From: CAKZNE01 sp002695025
Lineage (GTDB): Bacteria; Bacteroidota; Bacteroidia; Flavobacteriales; Schleiferiaceae
Direction of reading: 5' to 3'
Assembly: GCA_913043285.1 (NCBI GenBank)
Contig: CAJWML010000023.1
Span: 1 to 64,000, forward strand
DNA length: 64,000 nt
The notes beneath the pieces are model-generated. The model was not told where the DNA came from, searched no databases, and saw only the letters and a program-made list of their open reading frames with translations. Positions 41,943 through 50,637 of the stretch are shown piece after piece (the stretch's first letter is position 1; every line of letters begins with the position of its first letter). Both the position numbers and the translations under genes were made by a program.

Positions 41943-42537
41943 AGCTAAAGAATATATTGGATTGGTGGTTGAAACCTTAAACAGCCTGAACCACGAGCAA
42001 ATACAAAACGCAGCTGAAGCATTTTACAACACTTATCAGCAAGGAGGAAATATTTATGTTTTTGGCAACGGGGGCAGCGGGGCCACTGCATCGCATGTTA
42101 CCGGTGACTTTCTAAAAGGTGCCAGCTATGGGCTGGACAAGCGTTTCCGAATGATATGCCTCAATGATAATATTGCGGCTATGATGGCCATTGCGAATGA
42201 TATTGGCTACGAAGACATTTTTATAGAGCAGTTGAAAAACTACATCAAACCGGGCGACCTCGCAGTAGGCATCAGCGGAAGCGGAAATTCTGAAAATGTA
42301 GTCCGGGCCTTGCAGTATGCTAAGGAACAGGGCGTAAACACCCTGGCCTTAACTGGCTTTAAGGGCGGTAAAATAAGCAAGATTGCGACCAACTGGGTAC
42401 ATGCTGATGTTCAGGATATGGAAGTTACCGAGGATGTACATATGGTGATCTTTAACATTATCAAAAAGGAAATGCAATCGCGCCTGATGGGTGATAACCC
42501 CAGTATGGGAACGGTTTATGATTCACGAGTATCTTAA
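41929..42537 (+). CDS. gmhA: Sedoheptulose-7-phosphate isomerase GmhA
   Basis: A 202-residue SIS-domain isomerase that converts sedoheptulose-7-phosphate to D-glycero-D-manno-heptose-7-phosphate, the first pathway step. Landmarks are VFGNGGSGATASHVTGDF (substrate-phosphate binding), NDNIAAMMAIANDIGYEDIF, and AVGISGSGNSENVVRAL. It overlaps hddA, so the two are coupled. A second ATG lies 6 bases downstream. Confidence 0.93.
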   Translation: MDMNKAKEYIGLVVETLNSLNHEQIQNAAEAFYNTYQQGGNIYVFGNGGSGATASHVTGDFLKGASYGLDKRFRMICLNDNIAAMMAIANDIGYEDIFIEQLKNYIKPGDLAVGISGSGNSENVVRALQYAKEQGVNTLALTGFKGGKISKIATNWVHADVQDMEVTEDVHMVIFNIIKKEMQSRLMGDNPSMGTVYDSRVS

Positions 42538-42555
42538 TTAATCTTTCTCCCAACC

Positions 42556-43989
42556 TTGCAACTTAAGAATAGAAACCTCGAAATCGTTCTCTGGATAGGC
42601 TGCCTGGAGCTTATGCGTTACACTATAACCCGGGCCCTGAAAGTAGGAATCTCCCATGACGAGGCTTTTACCTTTATTCACTATGTACCCAAATCTTTTC
42701 ATGGTATTGTTTATTATGATCCACCGCTCATACCGAACAACCACATTCTTAATACCCTGCTGATAAAGCTTTCTACTTTTCTATTTGGAGCCAGTGAATT
42801 TACTCTACGCCTGCCCAATCTGATTTTTCATGCTCTGTTCCTCATTTTCAGCATGCAATGGTTAAAGCAGCTCCATAATAAATGGACATGGATAGTAGGC
42901 TTTATCTTCTTGAATATTAATGTTTACCTGCTTGATTTTTTCAGCCTGGGTCGCGGGTATGGCATGGGCGTTTCTCTCACTTTTATCAGCATTTACCACT
43001 TTTTTCAGTATCACAAACACCAAAAGCTAAGCTCCAATTACTTTGCTTATGGTACGGCAGCATTAGCCGTATACGCCAATTTCACATTCCTCTATTACTA
43101 CCTGGCCTTGATCGGCCTCTTCAACATTTTATTCCTGACCCAAAAACCGGGAATAGTATCGTTCCTCAAACGGAATATTCCCATGCTGATCATTTCGGCT
43201 GTACTTACCTATATTATCTACGCCCCCCTGGTAAATATACAGGCAGAGCTGTTTGGCGGACACGGCAGCTTTTGGGTAGACACCCTGGAAAGCCTTACCT
43301 GGTCTTATCTTTACCATCACAATTATGATTGGGCCAGTCCGCTGGCAGATTTCATCGGTTACCTTTTGCTGGGAGGATTACTTACTTACGGTGTTTCTCT
43401 GGTAGTTAGAAAAAAGGTCCTGAGTCCGTTAGGGATTTCCATTATCCTGCTTTCATTGGTTGTTCTCACCCAGGTAGTGCAACATCATGTAATGGGTACT
43501 CCCTATATCACCAACCGGACTGCTATCATCTATTTTCCTTTGTTCTTTGTATTCCTTACCTGCCTTTTTCATGAATTACAAAGTTTCCATACTATTATTC
43601 GTTATTCTTCGCAGGTCATTTTCGGGGGAATTGCTCTTGGAGTGCTAATGAACTCTGCGAGCCATTTCAATTTCAGGGAAGCCAGTGAGTGGAATTACGA
43701 TTATACCACCAAAGGCATGGTAGAATACGTTAGGGACCACAATCCCGAAAAAGAACATATCTCTATAGGTGCCAGCTGGCCTCTCAAGCCCAGCATATTG
43801 TATTACAAAACTATATGGGAATTGGAATGGCTGCAGGATCCCTCATTTGTAGATCTCATGGATGCTGAAAATGACTATTATATCGTGGAATTTTTCTCCA
43901 ATCGTGAACTGGAAAACAAAGCACCCAATGATTCAAAGCTTATCGGGGCCTATGATAACCGCATTAAGTTCTATAAAGCTGAGGAGTAA
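42556..43989 (+). CDS. Membrane glycosyltransferase of the GT39/ArnT type
   Basis: A 477-residue polytopic protein, about ten or more hydrophobic segments, of the GT-C fold. After the first membrane helix comes the loop SHDEAFTFIHY, with the acidic pair (Asp-Glu) typical of the catalytic loop. Later LPNLIFHALFLIFS and repeated hydrophobic helices follow, and a soluble C-terminal ~100 residues. Such enzymes use polyprenyl-linked sugars as donors on the periplasmic side. The start must be TTG at 42556, because the frame is closed by a stop just upstream. Position directly after gmhA suggests a role in the same surface glycan. Confidence 0.8.
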   Translation: MQLKNRNLEIVLWIGCLELMRYTITRALKVGISHDEAFTFIHYVPKSFHGIVYYDPPLIPNNHILNTLLIKLSTFLFGASEFTLRLPNLIFHALFLIFSMQWLKQLHNKWTWIVGFIFLNINVYLLDFFSLGRGYGMGVSLTFISIYHFFQYHKHQKLSSNYFAYGTAALAVYANFTFLYYYLALIGLFNILFLTQKPGIVSFLKRNIPMLIISAVLTYIIYAPLVNIQAELFGGHGSFWVDTLESLTWSYLYHHNYDWASPLADFIGYLLLGGLLTYGVSLVVRKKVLSPLGISIILLSLVVLTQVVQHHVMGTPYITNRTAIIYFPLFFVFLTCLFHELQSFHTIIRYSSQVIFGGIALGVLMNSASHFNFREASEWNYDYTTKGMVEYVRDHNPEKEHISIGASWPLKPSILYYKTIWELEWLQDPSFVDLMDAENDYYIVEFFSNRELENKAPNDSKLIGAYDNRIKFYKAEE

Positions 43990-43995
43990 GTTGTT

Positions 43996-44991
43996 TTACA
44001 GAGACATTCCGTTTTCTTTTCCCTGCACGGAGTAAGCCCAGAAATTCCTGAAAAATCCCCATCCGTAACCGAAGAGCATGGTAAAGGAGGTGATAACCGC
44101 TAGCAAAGCTACCTTCAGGCTCTTGCTCTCTGCAATGGCCATCAACAGTAAGCCTATAATATAGACGGCAAGCAGTACCAACAGAATGCTGGTAATGATG
44201 CTCTTGGGGAAAAGCAAAGCTGATAGCAGGCTTAGCACCACAAATAGCATAAATGCAAGAGGAAAGAAATGGGTAAGCTTTAATTCTTCTTTATGCCTTT
44301 TCCAGATGTTGATGCGGGCTGCACCAAAACGGAATACCTGTTTAAAAAACTGTTTAAGGGTGGTTCTACGTTTATGGTAAACATAAGCCTGAGGTATAAG
44401 GGCTACTTTGTACCCAGCCTTTATAATACGGATGCTCAGCTCAATATCCTCACCACAACGAAACTCTGAATAACCGTTTACGGCTTCAAACACTTCCTTG
44501 CGCATTCCCATATTAAAGCCCCGGGGATGGTAGGTGCTTACACTCCTTTTTTTACCCCGGATACCTCCTGTTGTAAGCAGGGAAGTCATACTGAAGGATA
44601 TAGCTTTTTGCAAGGCTGTAAAATCCTTATGGGCGGCATCCGGCCCTCCAAAAGCATCCAGCGGCTTGCGCTGAAGGTGGGCTTCAATTTTTTGGAGGTA
44701 GTCCGAAGGAATAAGGCAATCCGAGTCCAGGAATATGATATACTCTCCATGCGCCACTTCAGCCGCACGATTACGGGCATCACTTACCGGGAGATATTCT
44801 TCATAGATAATGGTAAGCGGATACCTTTCATTCTTATGGAAACGCTCCAGCACAGGACGCAATGTATCACCGGGTGTACCATCTCCCAGGATCACTTCAA
44901 AATCCGGGTAATCCTGCAAAAGCAGGCTTTCCAAAAATTCCGTGACTTCTTCCGGGCGACCAAAAGTGGGAGAGATCAGGCTGAACTTCAC
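43996..44991 (-). CDS. Membrane-anchored family 2 glycosyltransferase
   Basis: A 331-residue GT2 with the catalytic domain at residues ~1-230 (FSLISPTFGRPEEV, FEVILGDGTPGD, SDARNRAAEVAHGEYIIFLDSDC with the DxD motif, CGEDIELSIRI) and two to three membrane helices in the last 90 residues. Substrate is unknown. The start is GTG at 44991, 4 bases after the stop of the next GT2. It ends 6 bases from the convergent GT39 gene. Confidence 0.88.
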   Translation of the reverse strand: MKFSLISPTFGRPEEVTEFLESLLLQDYPDFEVILGDGTPGDTLRPVLERFHKNERYPLTIIYEEYLPVSDARNRAAEVAHGEYIIFLDSDCLIPSDYLQKIEAHLQRKPLDAFGGPDAAHKDFTALQKAISFSMTSLLTTGGIRGKKRSVSTYHPRGFNMGMRKEVFEAVNGYSEFRCGEDIELSIRIIKAGYKVALIPQAYVYHKRRTTLKQFFKQVFRFGAARINIWKRHKEELKLTHFFPLAFMLFVVLSLLSALLFPKSIITSILLVLLAVYIIGLLLMAIAESKSLKVALLAVITSFTMLFGYGWGFFRNFWAYSVQGKENGMSL

Positions 44992-44995
44992 GCCA

Positions 44996-45955
44996 TCAAT
45001 GATTGAAATTTAACCTCTGATCCACGGTGTAAATAGTTTTCCTGGTACTACTGCGCACTACAATTTCGGCCAGGAAACCCGCCAGAAAGAGCTGCGTACC
45101 CAGAATCATGGTAGTAAGAGCTATATAGAACCAGGGGTTATCTGTTACCAGGCGGGCCTTCTCCCCTATGCTCATCGAATACAATTTATCTACACCCAGA
45201 TAGGCCGCTGCTAAAAAGCCAATGATAAACATAAAGGTACCGTACAAGCCGAAGAAGTGCATGGGCCGCTTGGAAAATTTGGAGATAAACGCCAGGGTAA
45301 GTAGATCCAGGGGACCATTGATAAAGCGATTGAGGCCAAACTTGGTGTGGCCGTATTTGCGGGCCTGGTGATGCACCACCTTCTCCCCTATTTTTACAAA
45401 GCCGGCATTTTTGGCCAGAAAGGGTATATACCGGTGCATCTCACCGTGAACATCCACATTTTTAACAACCTCGTTCTTATAGGCTTTCAGGCCACAGTTA
45501 AAATCGTGGAGTTTGATCTTGCTGATCTTACGGGTGGCCCAATTATAAAATTTGGTGGGAATTGTCTTTGACAAGGGATCATGGCGCTTTTTCTTCCAGC
45601 CACTCACCAGGTCAAAACCATCCTTCATGATCATGGAATACAATTCCGGTATCTCATCCGGGCTATCCTGGAGATCGGCATCCATGGTAATTACCACATC
45701 ACCTTCAGCTGCTTCAAAGCCAACGTTAAGCCCGGCCGACTTGCCATGATTACGCCTGAAATGGATGGCTTTTACCCGATCGTCATCTTTGGCCAGGTTG
45801 GTAATTACATTCCAGCTTCCATCGGTAGAGCCATCGTCTACAAACACTACTTCAAAAGAAAAACGATTGGCCTCCATTACCCGGACGATCCAATCGTACA
45901 ATTCCTTTAACGATTCGTCTTCGTTATAAAGGGGTATTACTACCGATATATCCAT
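44996..45955 (-). CDS. DPM1/GtrB-type family 2 glycosyltransferase with two C-terminal membrane helices
   Basis: A 319-residue GT2 resembling polyprenyl-phosphate sugar synthases: ISVVIPLYNEDESL, VVFVDDGSTDGSW, NHGKSAGLNVGFEAA, MDADLQDSPDE (DxD), then HDFNCGLKAY and HHQARKYGHTKFG. Two hydrophobic segments (~230-255 and ~275-300) anchor it. It probably loads a sugar on undecaprenyl phosphate, which would supply a GT-C enzyme such as its neighbour; that link is inference. It is the second gene of the DUF4199-GT2-GT2 operon. Confidence 0.9.
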   Translation of the reverse strand: MDISVVIPLYNEDESLKELYDWIVRVMEANRFSFEVVFVDDGSTDGSWNVITNLAKDDDRVKAIHFRRNHGKSAGLNVGFEAAEGDVVITMDADLQDSPDEIPELYSMIMKDGFDLVSGWKKKRHDPLSKTIPTKFYNWATRKISKIKLHDFNCGLKAYKNEVVKNVDVHGEMHRYIPFLAKNAGFVKIGEKVVHHQARKYGHTKFGLNRFINGPLDLLTLAFISKFSKRPMHFFGLYGTFMFIIGFLAAAYLGVDKLYSMSIGEKARLVTDNPWFYIALTTMILGTQLFLAGFLAEIVVRSSTRKTIYTVDQRLNFNH

Positions 45956-45958
45956 TCA

Positions 45959-46504
45959 CTACGCAACTTCTTCCGGAAATCCAGCCGGTTTGTTCTTTTT
46001 CATAATTGCAGCAACAACAGCTCCAAGGATAGCATAAAAAAGTAAACCTCCCAAGAATGTCCATAACTGACTAGTCAGGGAAAACTGGTTCTTACCTTGC
46101 AACTCCTCTACCTGCTTATCTATGACCTCTTCGGGGGCTCCAAATTTCTCCATGGTCCTCACCGTAGACTCTATAGTTAACTCGTTCAGCCTTTCGGCAG
46201 CTTCCGGGTCTACCACATTAAATAATAAAACCGTAACGGTAGTTGATATAAGCGATGCTACCAAGCCTGCCACAAAAAAAGTGGAGAACGCATCTTTAAA
46301 ACTAATATAACCACCCATTTTTGATTTTACCTGGCCCACAGCCACGCATAATAAAACGATTAAGAGTATCAGGAACAATATACCGGTCCACCAGGTAGTA
46401 AGAAGAGTAAGATCTATCAGATAGGCTATCAAGGTATAAGCCACTCCGATGCCTCCAATTATATATCCAAATCGTAAAGCGGTAGATTTTACTGTAGTAT
46501 CCAT
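45959..46504 (-). CDS. DUF4199 membrane protein
   Basis: A 181-residue protein with four membrane segments (near residues 9-30, 35-55, 70-92 and 148-168) and an acidic helical stretch between the third and fourth. The pattern, including GGYISFKDAFSTFFV, fits DUF4199, a Bacteroidota family of unknown function. The ATG at 46504 is chosen; it opens the operon with the two GT2 genes, 3 bases before the DPM1-type gene. Confidence 0.85.
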   Translation of the reverse strand: MDTTVKSTALRFGYIIGGIGVAYTLIAYLIDLTLLTTWWTGILFLILLIVLLCVAVGQVKSKMGGYISFKDAFSTFFVAGLVASLISTTVTVLLFNVVDPEAAERLNELTIESTVRTMEKFGAPEEVIDKQVEELQGKNQFSLTSQLWTFLGGLLFYAILGAVVAAIMKKNKPAGFPEEVA

Positions 46505-46573
46505 AATACGGCTGAAGTTTTGATTGCGGACAAATATAGCCAAAATGCCGTCTTGGAAAAGATGCAGAAATGT

Positions 46574-46603
46574 TTTGTGATTGGATAGTTTGCGTTAACT
46601 TTG
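46574..46603 (+). promoter_or_regulatory. Promoter of the SRP RNA gene
   Basis: TTTG (46574-46577), 18-base spacer, then TAACTTTG (46596-46603). This is a near-ideal Bacteroidota -33/-7 pair, ending 7 bases before the first base of the RNA. Confidence 0.8.
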
Positions 46604-46610
46604 CCAGCTA

Positions 46611-46707
46611 AGGCAAGTCCCATACAACCAGCTCCTGATGAACTCCCCCAGGGCGGGAACGCAGCAAGGGTAATCGGTCGTAGCGGTGTGATATGGATAG
46701 CTTGCCT
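46611..46707 (+). ncRNA. ffs: Small signal recognition particle RNA (4.5S type)
   Basis: About 97 nt. The apical domain is diagnostic: CAGG on the 5' side (46649-46652) and AGCA on the 3' side (46663-46666) enclose GCG-GGAA-CGC with the GGAA tetraloop at 46656-46659, as in SRP helix 8 that binds Ffh. The ends pair (AGGCAAG at 46611 with CTTGCCT at 46701). A T-rich run (46705-46720) follows as terminator. It guides ribosomes making membrane proteins to the membrane. Exact ends are inferred from pairing. Confidence 0.88.
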
Positions 46708-46757
46708 TTCTTTTTTTCTTAAAAAGGCTGAAGTACAACCCCTTGTTGCCGATAACG

Positions 46758-46765
46758 TATATTTG
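46758..46765 (+). promoter_or_regulatory. Candidate -7 box (TATATTTG) for the histidine kinase gene
   Basis: Exact TAnnTTTG 27 bases before the ATG at 46793; no clear -33 element. Confidence 0.45.
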
Positions 46766-46792
46766 TTCCGTTTTCCAAGCCTTTTATTACTT

Positions 46793-49207
46793 ATGAAGCT
46801 GCTTTTCAGCATCTCTTTCTCACTGATATTCTTCTTTTCAAAAGCCCAAAGTGCAGAGCTGTACTACTGGAAAAAGGATACACTTAAGGCCCAGCTGGAA
46901 CAAAACGATAGCTTGGCTAATATAGAACGCCATATTTACCTGCAGGTAGAACTGGCTTCTTATTACGTATTACAGGACTGGAACCAGGCTGAGCATTATC
47001 TGCGAAGAGCCTTGAACTTTTCGAGGAAATATGGCGATCCTCAATTGGAAGCACGGATCTTAGTAAACTATGGTGATAAGCTGGCTACACACAATGATTA
47101 CCCGGCCAGCCTCAGGTTCTATTCAGAAGCATTAAGGCTCTCCAATCAATACGGCCGCAGCCCCAAACTATCCGGATGGCTAGAGCTTAATATTGGAAAT
47201 CTCTTCTATAAACTCCATAATTACCTAAAGGCCAGCGAGCTATATTACGATGCACTGATGCATTTTGAAAAGGATGGCCTTATGGACGGAAAGGCGGTTA
47301 GCTTTAACAATATAGGCCTGTGTGCCCTTAAACTCGACCGGCCTCATACGGCATTGTCCTACTTTGAAAAGGGTCAGGCAGAACGCATACAATTGGGAAA
47401 GCCCATTCTCATAGCCCATTCCAACCTCTACCTCGCTGAAGCCTACAATTCGCTGGACATGGATCATAAAGCGGATAGCCTCTTGCAATACTGTAAGAAT
47501 TACTTTAAAGATTCAGACAGGTATGACTTTTTCAGAAAAACGCTCATAGAGCTGGCCAAGCTGGAAAAGAAAAAAGGCCATTACGCCCAGGCATTGAAAA
47601 TTCTGGAAGAAGATCACTTAATGAAAAGTAAGGCTCTTTACGGCTACTTTGAACTGGAGGAATACTTGCTAAAAGGAGAGCTTAAAAAGCTCATGGGCAA
47701 TTATAACGGTGCTGAAGAATTATTGAAAACGGGAATTAGTCAGGCCCGGCTCCATAACCAGCACACCCAGTCACGTGAACTTTACCAGGAGTTGTTGGAT
47801 GTATACCGCTATAAGAATGATATAGGAAAGGCTCTGGCCGTAAGCCAGGAAATCGTTTACCTTCAGGATTCCGTGGAGAAATCCCGGAATGAGGCTTTGT
47901 TTGAAATACTCCGTTCTCAAAATGAGCTGGGTATTCAGGAAAGCGAAAACCAGCAACTGGAAGAGATCAACAAAGAATCCCAGGCGGAAATCAAGGAGCG
48001 TAACGTAATGCTTGTATTAGCCATAGTGGTCATGGCCTTTTTGCTGGCACTTATGGTGGCGGTTGTTACCCAATCACGCAGGTTAAAACGTACGGAAATC
48101 CAATTGCAGGAATCCAACCAGCAGATCATGGCCATTATGAATACTACTGACAACGTGATCCTCTCTTTGGACTCCAGGGGCCGTATAAGCCTAATAAATA
48201 AGGCTGGTCAGGTATTTTACAAGCATATATTGGGCGTGGAACTTTCTATTGGTGATGACTTTATAGGGTTATTGAAGGAAAGGAAATACTATGAATTTTG
48301 GAGCAGGATCATTACTAAAAGTCATAAAGGCGAAACCTGGCAGGAAGTATCTCAGGCTGAGCTCGAAGGAAAAACCCATTACCTGTTTAAATCCTTTTCT
48401 CCCATTTTTAACGAGAAAAGTGAATTCCAGGGATTGATAATGGTTGGTGCTGACTTTACAGAAAGCCGGAAGAAAAGCCTGGAACTGGAAAAACAAAAAG
48501 AAGAACTGGACCAGGCTAATACCGCCAAGGAAAAAATGTTATCCATACTAGCCCATGATCTCAAGGACAGTATATTCTCTGCTAAATCGCTTACTGACCT
48601 GGTACTTGAAAATGCCAATGATTATTCCGGTGAAGAGTTGCTGGAATTCATGGAATTGCTCAACAATAATTTCAGCCAGACCAAATCACTGCTCACCGGT
48701 CTGCTGGAATGGGTTAAAACCCAAACACACGGTATGAAAGCCAGTATAAGTGAGTTGAATATAAAACAGCTTTCAGGTAAAGTGATAGAAGGCCTGTCTG
48801 CAAAAGCTGAAGAAAAGGGTATCACACTTAACAACCGTATTCCTGCCAAAACCAAGGTGATGGCGGATAAGGAAATGATACGTACCGTACTACGAAATCT
48901 TTTGGCAAACGCCATTAAATACACTTTTTCCAACCAGGGGGTTATTGATATAAGTTGTGAGAAGCTCGGAGAAAAAAAGATACGGGTACACGTGAAAGAC
49001 AATGGCCAGGGAATTTCAGAGTATGACCAAAGCAGGTTATTTGAAATACCCGGCAGGGTTTCTACTCCGGGTACGGCCAATGAAAAGGGTACCGGCTTTG
49101 GACTGAACCTTTGCCAGGAGCTTTTGAAGCTCAATGGATCCTATCTGAATATTGACTCCAAACCAGGTGAAGGAAGTGATTTCTATTTTGACCTGGATAA
49201 AGTCTAA
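46793..49207 (+). CDS. TPR-PAS hybrid sensor histidine kinase
   Basis: An 804-residue sensor. A signal peptide (ending FSKAQS) is followed by about eight TPR units (residues ~20-390, for example SFNNIGLCALKLDRP), a coiled coil, one membrane helix (~404-426), a PAS domain (~440-560), the HisKA domain with phospho-acceptor H588 in ILAHDLKDSI, and the ATPase domain with NLLANAIKY, VKDNGQGIS and GTGFGLNLC. The periplasmic TPRs would sense a protein or peptide. No response regulator is adjacent and no receiver domain is fused. The ATG at 46793 is chosen for the signal peptide; the frame stays open back to 46601 across the SRP RNA, which I reject. Confidence 0.92.
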   Translation: MKLLFSISFSLIFFFSKAQSAELYYWKKDTLKAQLEQNDSLANIERHIYLQVELASYYVLQDWNQAEHYLRRALNFSRKYGDPQLEARILVNYGDKLATHNDYPASLRFYSEALRLSNQYGRSPKLSGWLELNIGNLFYKLHNYLKASELYYDALMHFEKDGLMDGKAVSFNNIGLCALKLDRPHTALSYFEKGQAERIQLGKPILIAHSNLYLAEAYNSLDMDHKADSLLQYCKNYFKDSDRYDFFRKTLIELAKLEKKKGHYAQALKILEEDHLMKSKALYGYFELEEYLLKGELKKLMGNYNGAEELLKTGISQARLHNQHTQSRELYQELLDVYRYKNDIGKALAVSQEIVYLQDSVEKSRNEALFEILRSQNELGIQESENQQLEEINKESQAEIKERNVMLVLAIVVMAFLLALMVAVVTQSRRLKRTEIQLQESNQQIMAIMNTTDNVILSLDSRGRISLINKAGQVFYKHILGVELSIGDDFIGLLKERKYYEFWSRIITKSHKGETWQEVSQAELEGKTHYLFKSFSPIFNEKSEFQGLIMVGADFTESRKKSLELEKQKEELDQANTAKEKMLSILAHDLKDSIFSAKSLTDLVLENANDYSGEELLEFMELLNNNFSQTKSLLTGLLEWVKTQTHGMKASISELNIKQLSGKVIEGLSAKAEEKGITLNNRIPAKTKVMADKEMIRTVLRNLLANAIKYTFSNQGVIDISCEKLGEKKIRVHVKDNGQGISEYDQSRLFEIPGRVSTPGTANEKGTGFGLNLCQELLKLNGSYLNIDSKPGEGSDFYFDLDKV

Positions 49208-49246
49208 TTTATCCTTTCCATTCCCCGTTATTACGAATTGGCTTCC

Positions 49247-49254
49247 TAAATTTG
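49247..49254 (+). promoter_or_regulatory. Candidate -7 box (TAAATTTG)
   Basis: Exact TAnnTTTG 29 bases before the aldolase ATG at 49284, followed by CCGC as at pyrG. Confidence 0.45.
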
Positions 49255-49283
49255 CCGCAAAAGCAACTTAGCAAACTATAATT

Positions 49284-49940
49284 ATGAAGTTTTTTATTGA
49301 TACCGCTAACCTGGACCAGATCAAGGAGGCGCAGGACCTTGGAGTTTTAGATGGTGTAACCACCAACCCTTCCTTAATGGCCAAAGAGGGTATTACCGGA
49401 GAACAGAATATCAGGGATCACTATGTAAAGATCTGTGAACTGGTAGAAGGTGATGTGAGTGCAGAGGTAATCTCCACCGATTTTGAAGGCATGGTGCGCG
49501 AAGGTGAAGCCCTGGCTGATCTTCATCCACAAATTGTAGTGAAGATTCCCATGATCAAAGACGGTATAAAAGCATTAAAATATTTTTCTGACAACGGTAT
49601 CAAGACCAACTGTACGCTGGTATTTTCACCCGGTCAGGCCCTCCTGGCCGCCAAAGCCGGTGCAACCTACGTTTCACCCTTCATTGGCAGGCTGGATGAT
49701 ATTTCAACAAACGGACTGGAGCTTATTGAGAAGATCCGTCTGATCTATGATAATTACGGCTACGAAACACAGATACTGGCAGCTTCCGTGCGTCATACCA
49801 TGCACGTGATAGAATGTGCCGAAATCGGTGCTGATGTTATGACGGGCCCCCTGAGTTCCATACTGGGGCTTCTGAACCATCCACTTACCGATATTGGATT
49901 GGAGAAATTCCTGGCCGATCACCGCAAGGGTAACGGTTAA
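49284..49940 (+). CDS. fsa: Transaldolase/fructose-6-phosphate aldolase-like protein
   Basis: A 218-residue TIM-barrel aldolase of the short transaldolase (TalC/FSA) group. Landmarks: MKFFIDTANLDQIKEA, DGVTTNPSLMAKEG, the Schiff-base Lys in IVVKIPMIKDG (~residue 90), TNCTLVFSPGQALLAAKAGATYVSPFIGRLDD, and AASVRHTMHV. It acts on sugar phosphates in the cytoplasm, either as transaldolase or as fructose-6-phosphate aldolase. It is a single gene between a promoter-like box and a terminator. Confidence 0.92.
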   Translation: MKFFIDTANLDQIKEAQDLGVLDGVTTNPSLMAKEGITGEQNIRDHYVKICELVEGDVSAEVISTDFEGMVREGEALADLHPQIVVKIPMIKDGIKALKYFSDNGIKTNCTLVFSPGQALLAAKAGATYVSPFIGRLDDISTNGLELIEKIRLIYDNYGYETQILAASVRHTMHVIECAEIGADVMTGPLSSILGLLNHPLTDIGLEKFLADHRKGNG

Positions 49941-49956
49941 TAAAGAAAGAATGAAT

Positions 49957-49986
49957 AAGCCCCCTAAAAACGGGGGCTTTTTTTAT
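49957..49986 (+). terminator. Intrinsic terminator after fsa
   Basis: 8-base stem AAGCCCCC / GGGGGCTT with loop TAAAAAC followed by a run of T, 17 bases after the fsa stop. Confidence 0.85.
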
Positions 49987-50010
49987 TTTTAAGCTTTTAA
50001 TTCAATCGGT

Positions 50011-50637
50011 ATGGCTGAGCTTCTTCGTATCTACCCTGAAAATCCCAATCCCAAAGCCATCAAGAAGGTGGTGGATGTTCTTCGTAACGGTGGTGTTATT
50101 ATCTACCCAACGGATACCGTATATTCCTTTGGATGTGACATTACCAGAAATAAGGCTCTGGAACAGGTAGCACGTATCAAGGAGATTAAACTGGAAAAAG
50201 CCAACTTCTCCATAATTTTTTACGATCTGAGCCATCTTGCCGATTACACCCGCCAGGTGGACACACCCACTTATAAGATCCTAAAAAAAGCCCTGCCCGG
50301 CCCCTATACTTTTATACTTGAGGCCAGCAATACAGTACCCAGGATCTTCAAGAACAAAAAGAAGACCATTGGTATCCGCATTCCGGATAATACCATCCCC
50401 CGCACCATAGTGCAGGAACTGGGTAACCCCATTATTGCCACTTCCGTACATGATGAGGACTCTATTCTAGAATATACCACGGACCCGGAACTCATACTTG
50501 AGAAATATGGCAACGTGGTAGACCTGGTGATTGATGGTGGATACGGTGACAATTCCGCCTCTACCGTAATAGACCTTACCAACGGAAACCGCGAAATAAT
50601 ACGTGTAGGCAAGGGAAACCCGGCCATAATAGAATGA
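50011..50637 (+). CDS. tsaC: L-threonylcarbamoyladenylate synthase (TsaC/Sua5/YrdC)
   Basis: A 208-residue YrdC-domain enzyme making threonylcarbamoyl-AMP for the t6A37 tRNA modification. The core motif is GGVIIYPTDTVYSFGCD, followed by RIKEIKLEKANFSIIFYDL, PGPYTFILEA, GIRIPDN and ASTVIDL. The Sua5 C-terminal domain is absent, so it is the short type. A YciO-like paralogue is the alternative. Its stop overlaps the next gene by 4 bases. Confidence 0.88.
   Translation: MAELLRIYPENPNPKAIKKVVDVLRNGGVIIYPTDTVYSFGCDITRNKALEQVARIKEIKLEKANFSIIFYDLSHLADYTRQVDTPTYKILKKALPGPYTFILEASNTVPRIFKNKKKTIGIRIPDNTIPRTIVQELGNPIIATSVHDEDSILEYTTDPELILEKYGNVVDLVIDGGYGDNSASTVIDLTNGNREIIRVGKGNPAIIE

Noticed and set aside
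46601..46792. Extension of the histidine kinase frame upstream to 46601
   Set aside because: It would cross the SRP RNA gene, and the signal peptide begins at the ATG at 46793.
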